Assembly: GCA_014860565.1 (NCBI GenBank)
Contig: JACZJN010000151.1
Span: 1 to 43,965 of the forward strand
Length of the DNA stretch: 43,965 bases
DNA from: Bacteroidota bacterium
GTDB taxonomy: Bacteria; Bacteroidota; Ignavibacteria; SZUA-365
Direction: 5' to 3'
A program made the translations under genes and the position numbers. The notes under the pieces are model-generated. The model saw only the letters and a list, made by a program, of their open reading frames with translations. It was not told the origin of the DNA and did not search any database. Below, piece after piece: positions 41,952-43,965 of this stretch (within the stretch, counting starts at the first letter, position 1; every line of letters starts with the position of its first letter).

Positions 41952-42248
41952 ATGGCAAAAGCAGCAGCGAAGCCCATGACCAAAAAAGAGATCATCGACG
42001 TCCTCGCCGAGAAGAACGGTCTCAACAAAAAGCAGACCGAAGAGTTCATCGCTAGCTACAATGATCTGATTTACAAGCAGACCAAGAAGACGAAAGAATT
42101 CGTCATGCCTGGCTTGGGCAAGTGGGTCACCGGCAAGACCAAAGCGCGCAAGGGCCGCAACCCGGCCACCGGCGCAGAGATCAAGATTCCGGCAAAGACC
42201 GTACTGAAGTTCCGCGTCGCCAAGGCAGCCAAGGACTCGATCCTCTAA
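41952..42248 (+). CDS. hup: HU family DNA-binding protein
   Basis: 98 aa from the ATG at 41952, with AGGAGG 5 nt upstream. It is a small basic dimeric nucleoid protein that bends DNA. Helix 1-2 region MTKKEIIDVLAEKNGLNKKQTEEFIASYNDLI is typical; the arm region has GLGKWVTGKTKARKGRNPATGAEIKIPAKT, and the C-terminus KTVLKFRVAKAAKDSIL closes the fold. An eight-residue MAKAAAKP extension precedes the usual start. It is a single-gene unit with a strong promoter and terminator, as expected for an abundant protein. Confidence 0.96.
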   Translation: MAKAAAKPMTKKEIIDVLAEKNGLNKKQTEEFIASYNDLIYKQTKKTKEFVMPGLGKWVTGKTKARKGRNPATGAEIKIPAKTVLKFRVAKAAKDSIL

Positions 42249-42272
42249 CAACGTCGGGCTTTTATCGATTTC

Positions 42273-42298
42273 AAAGGCGCCCTCGTGGCGCCTTTTTT
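42273..42298 (+). terminator. Rho-independent terminator of the HU gene
   Basis: aaaggcgcc (42273-42281) pairs with ggcgccttt (42287-42295) around a 5-nt loop, followed by more Ts (to 42298) and a second T run. Confidence 0.93.
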
Positions 42299-42320
42299 CT
42301 TCCCTTTTTTTTCTCTCCGA

Positions 42321-42341
42321 CACGCCTATATTACAGGCGTG
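42321..42341. promoter_or_regulatory. Inverted repeat before the ComM gene
   Basis: CACGCCT (42321-42327) and AGGCGTG (42335-42341) are a perfect 7-bp inverted repeat with a 7-nt spacer in the 98-nt gap between the HU terminator and the ATPase start. It may be an operator or a leader hairpin. Confidence 0.35.
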
Positions 42342-42396
42342 ATCCGCAAGGGAGCCGCGGACACGCCAACCATCATAGACAAAGGAACAGGGAGCC

Positions 42397-43935
42397 ATGA
42401 TTTCCACGGTCTTCAGTGCGTCCACGCACGGCATTAACGCATTCATCGTCGGAGTCGAAACGCATATCGAGAGTCAGATACCGGGGTTTATCGTCGTCGG
42501 TTTGCCTGACAACGCGGTGAAAGAAAGCCGCGAACGGGTGTCGGCGGCGATCAAGAATTCCGCGTTCACGTTTCCCATACGGCGTATCGTGGTCAACCTC
42601 GCACCGGCCGATGTACGCAAGGAAGGGTCGGCCTTCGACCTCCCGCTGGCTATCGGCATTCTCAGCGCGACCGAGGTGCTGCAGGCCGACGCGCTCGAGC
42701 GCACGGTCTTTCTCGGTGAACTTGCGCTCGACGGGAGCATGCGTCCCATCCACGGCGCACTCTCGATCGCGCTCGAGGCGAAGAAACGCGGCTTCCGGCG
42801 CATCATCCTTCCCGCTGCGAATGCGCGCGAGGCGGCGATGGTGCAGGGGATCGACATTTATCCGTGCCAATCGCTGCGGGAGGCGGTCAGCTGTGTCGAC
42901 GGCACGCATCCCGACTGTCGTCCGTTCCGCGTGGATGTCACGCAGGTGATCCGCGAGCAACAGGAAAAAAGCATGCTGGATTTTTCGGATGTGAAGGGAC
43001 AGGAGAATGTGAAGCGAGCGCTGGAAGTCGCAGCCGCCGGGGGACATAACATCATCCTGATGGGCCCCCCCGGTTCGGGCAAAACCATGCTCGCCAAGCG
43101 CATTCCTTCCATTCTGCCTCCACTGACATTCGATGAAGCGTTGGAGACGACCAAGATTCACTCCATCGTGGGACTGCTTGCGCCGGGATCGGCCATCGTC
43201 GGCACGCGTCCCTTCCGCGCGCCGCATCATACGATCTCCGATGCCGCACTGGTCGGGGGTGGCATCGGATATGCGCGTCCGGGCGAGATCAGTCTTTCAC
43301 ACAACGGTGTATTGTTTCTCGACGAATTGCCGGAATTCGCGCGCAACGTGCTCGAAGTGCTGCGCCAGCCGCTCGAGGAAGGGATGGTAACCATTGCGCG
43401 TTCGAAGACCAGCGTTGAGTATCCGGCGAATTTCATGCTCGTCGCGGCGATGAATCCCTGTCCCTGCGGGAACAGCGGAAATCCACGGCACGAATGCAGC
43501 TGCAGCGAACAGCAGGTGCAGAAATATATGGGGAGAATCTCCGGTCCGCTGCTTGACCGCATCGACATTCACATAGAATGTCCCCAGGTGAAATATCAGG
43601 AGCTCGCCAGTGAGCGGCGGGGGGAACCGTCGGATCGCGTACGAGCCCGCGTCGTCGCCGCGCGCGAACGACAGCTTGCGCGCTTCGCCGCGCGGAAGGG
43701 CATGCATTGCAACGCCATGATGGGGACGCGCGACATCGCGCAATACTGCCGCGTCGACGACCGTTGCCGTGATCTCCTTCGTTCCGCCTCGCAGACGCTG
43801 GGTTTCAGCGCCCGCGCCTATGATCGCATTTTGAAAGTGTCACGCACCATCGCCGATCTCGGCGCCAGCGATCGCATCCTCCCCGAACATATTGCGGAGG
43901 CCATTCAATATCGCGATCTCGATCGGCGCATGTGA
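42397..43935 (+). CDS. comM: ComM/YifB family Mg-chelatase-like AAA ATPase
   Basis: 512 aa, complete. The N-terminal Lon-type ChlI domain begins MISTVFSASTHGINAFIVGVE and contains VGLPDNAVKESRERVSAAI and GSAFDLPLAIGIL. The Walker A is GPPGSGKT at 223-230, Walker B-like VLFLDELPEF follows, and the zinc-like C-block NPCPCGNSGNPRHECSCS is present. The C-terminal winged region has RVDDRCRDLLRSASQTLGFSARAYDRILKVSRTIADL. ComM is a hexameric helicase that helps branch migration during natural transformation and related recombination. The start has GGGAG 5 nt upstream. Confidence 0.95.
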   Translation: MISTVFSASTHGINAFIVGVETHIESQIPGFIVVGLPDNAVKESRERVSAAIKNSAFTFPIRRIVVNLAPADVRKEGSAFDLPLAIGILSATEVLQADALERTVFLGELALDGSMRPIHGALSIALEAKKRGFRRIILPAANAREAAMVQGIDIYPCQSLREAVSCVDGTHPDCRPFRVDVTQVIREQQEKSMLDFSDVKGQENVKRALEVAAAGGHNIILMGPPGSGKTMLAKRIPSILPPLTFDEALETTKIHSIVGLLAPGSAIVGTRPFRAPHHTISDAALVGGGIGYARPGEISLSHNGVLFLDELPEFARNVLEVLRQPLEEGMVTIARSKTSVEYPANFMLVAAMNPCPCGNSGNPRHECSCSEQQVQKYMGRISGPLLDRIDIHIECPQVKYQELASERRGEPSDRVRARVVAARERQLARFAARKGMHCNAMMGTRDIAQYCRVDDRCRDLLRSASQTLGFSARAYDRILKVSRTIADLGASDRILPEHIAEAIQYRDLDRRM

Positions 43936-43965
43936 GGAGCGGGGAGGAGCGGGGAGGATCGGGGA
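43936..43965. repeat. 10-bp tandem repeat, three copies, at the window end
   Basis: GGAGCGGGGA occurs at 43936-43945 and 43946-43955, with GGATCGGGGA at 43956-43965. It begins directly after the ComM stop and may continue beyond the window. Confidence 0.8.

Noticed and set aside
1-43965. CRISPR array, tRNA, rRNA, insertion sequence, toxin-antitoxin or phage genes
   Set aside because: No spaced direct repeats, tRNA cloverleaf, rRNA segment, transposase or integrase was recognised on either strand.

Overview
The window is a 44 kb piece of a GC-rich bacterial chromosome with no phage, plasmid or transposase genes. Several features point to the Bacteroidota/Chlorobi (FCB) group, possibly the Ignavibacteria/Kapabacteria side. 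Two large secreted proteins end in type IX secretion (T9SS) type A-like sorting domains, one with the PNPFNPST motif typical of these lineages. A conserved TPR plus 'asparagine synthetase B'-like secreted pair is present. There is a fused alpha/beta 2-oxoacid dehydrogenase E1. The HU gene has a promoter that fits the Bacteroidota TTTG / TAnnTTTG pattern exactly. The lineage call is an inference from these traits, not from a phylogeny.

Layout. 1-3130 (minus): a PlsC-type acyltransferase, an acyl-CoA dehydrogenase with its own terminator, and an SDR with enoyl-ACP-reductase signatures, all lipid-related. 3262-5521 (plus): an ATGA-overlapped trio of a GT9 glycosyltransferase, a small lipoprotein and ribulose-phosphate epimerase. 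5705-9609 (plus): a DUF2851 protein, a secreted alpha/beta hydrolase and the redox repressor Rex. 9619-12139 (minus): rseP and dxr. 12140-12559: a 213-nt imperfect palindromic repeat and a promoter candidate. 12560-16974 (plus): the TPR protein, the AsnB-like secreted protein, MiaE and a membrane protein. 17046-21593: NifU-like scaffold, sucD with a textbook terminator, a CAP-domain lipoprotein, a glycoside-hydrolase-like T9SS cargo and a cysteine-rich unknown. 21881-23814 (minus): a carboxyltransferase plus biotin carrier operon ending in a clear terminator. 23815-24153: dispersed repeats. 24154-30347 (minus): penicillin-acylase family protein, class III-type sirtuin, pyruvate kinase and a secreted T9SS cargo packed as one operon. 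30539-35443 (plus): a PD40-OmpA envelope protein, DUF4234, two small unknowns, a nitrilase-family amidohydrolase, a DUF374 acyltransferase and LpxK. 35350-41685 (minus): a DksA/TraR-type zinc-finger protein, MnmG, a beta-CASP metallohydrolase and the fused E1. 41952-43935 (plus): HU and a ComM/YifB ATPase.

Together these are mostly housekeeping and envelope functions: lipid A and phospholipid synthesis, central carbon metabolism (rpe, pyk, sucD, acyl-CoA carboxylase, E1), tRNA modification (miaE, mnmG), and secreted or envelope proteins. No obvious defence, CRISPR or biosynthetic system is present. The best candidates for something undescribed are the secreted TPR/AsnB-like pair, a plus-strand terminator at 38007-38040 with no gene in front of it (possible small RNA), a probable CUG or AUA start for lpxK, and a palindromic operator candidate directly upstream of the HU promoter.
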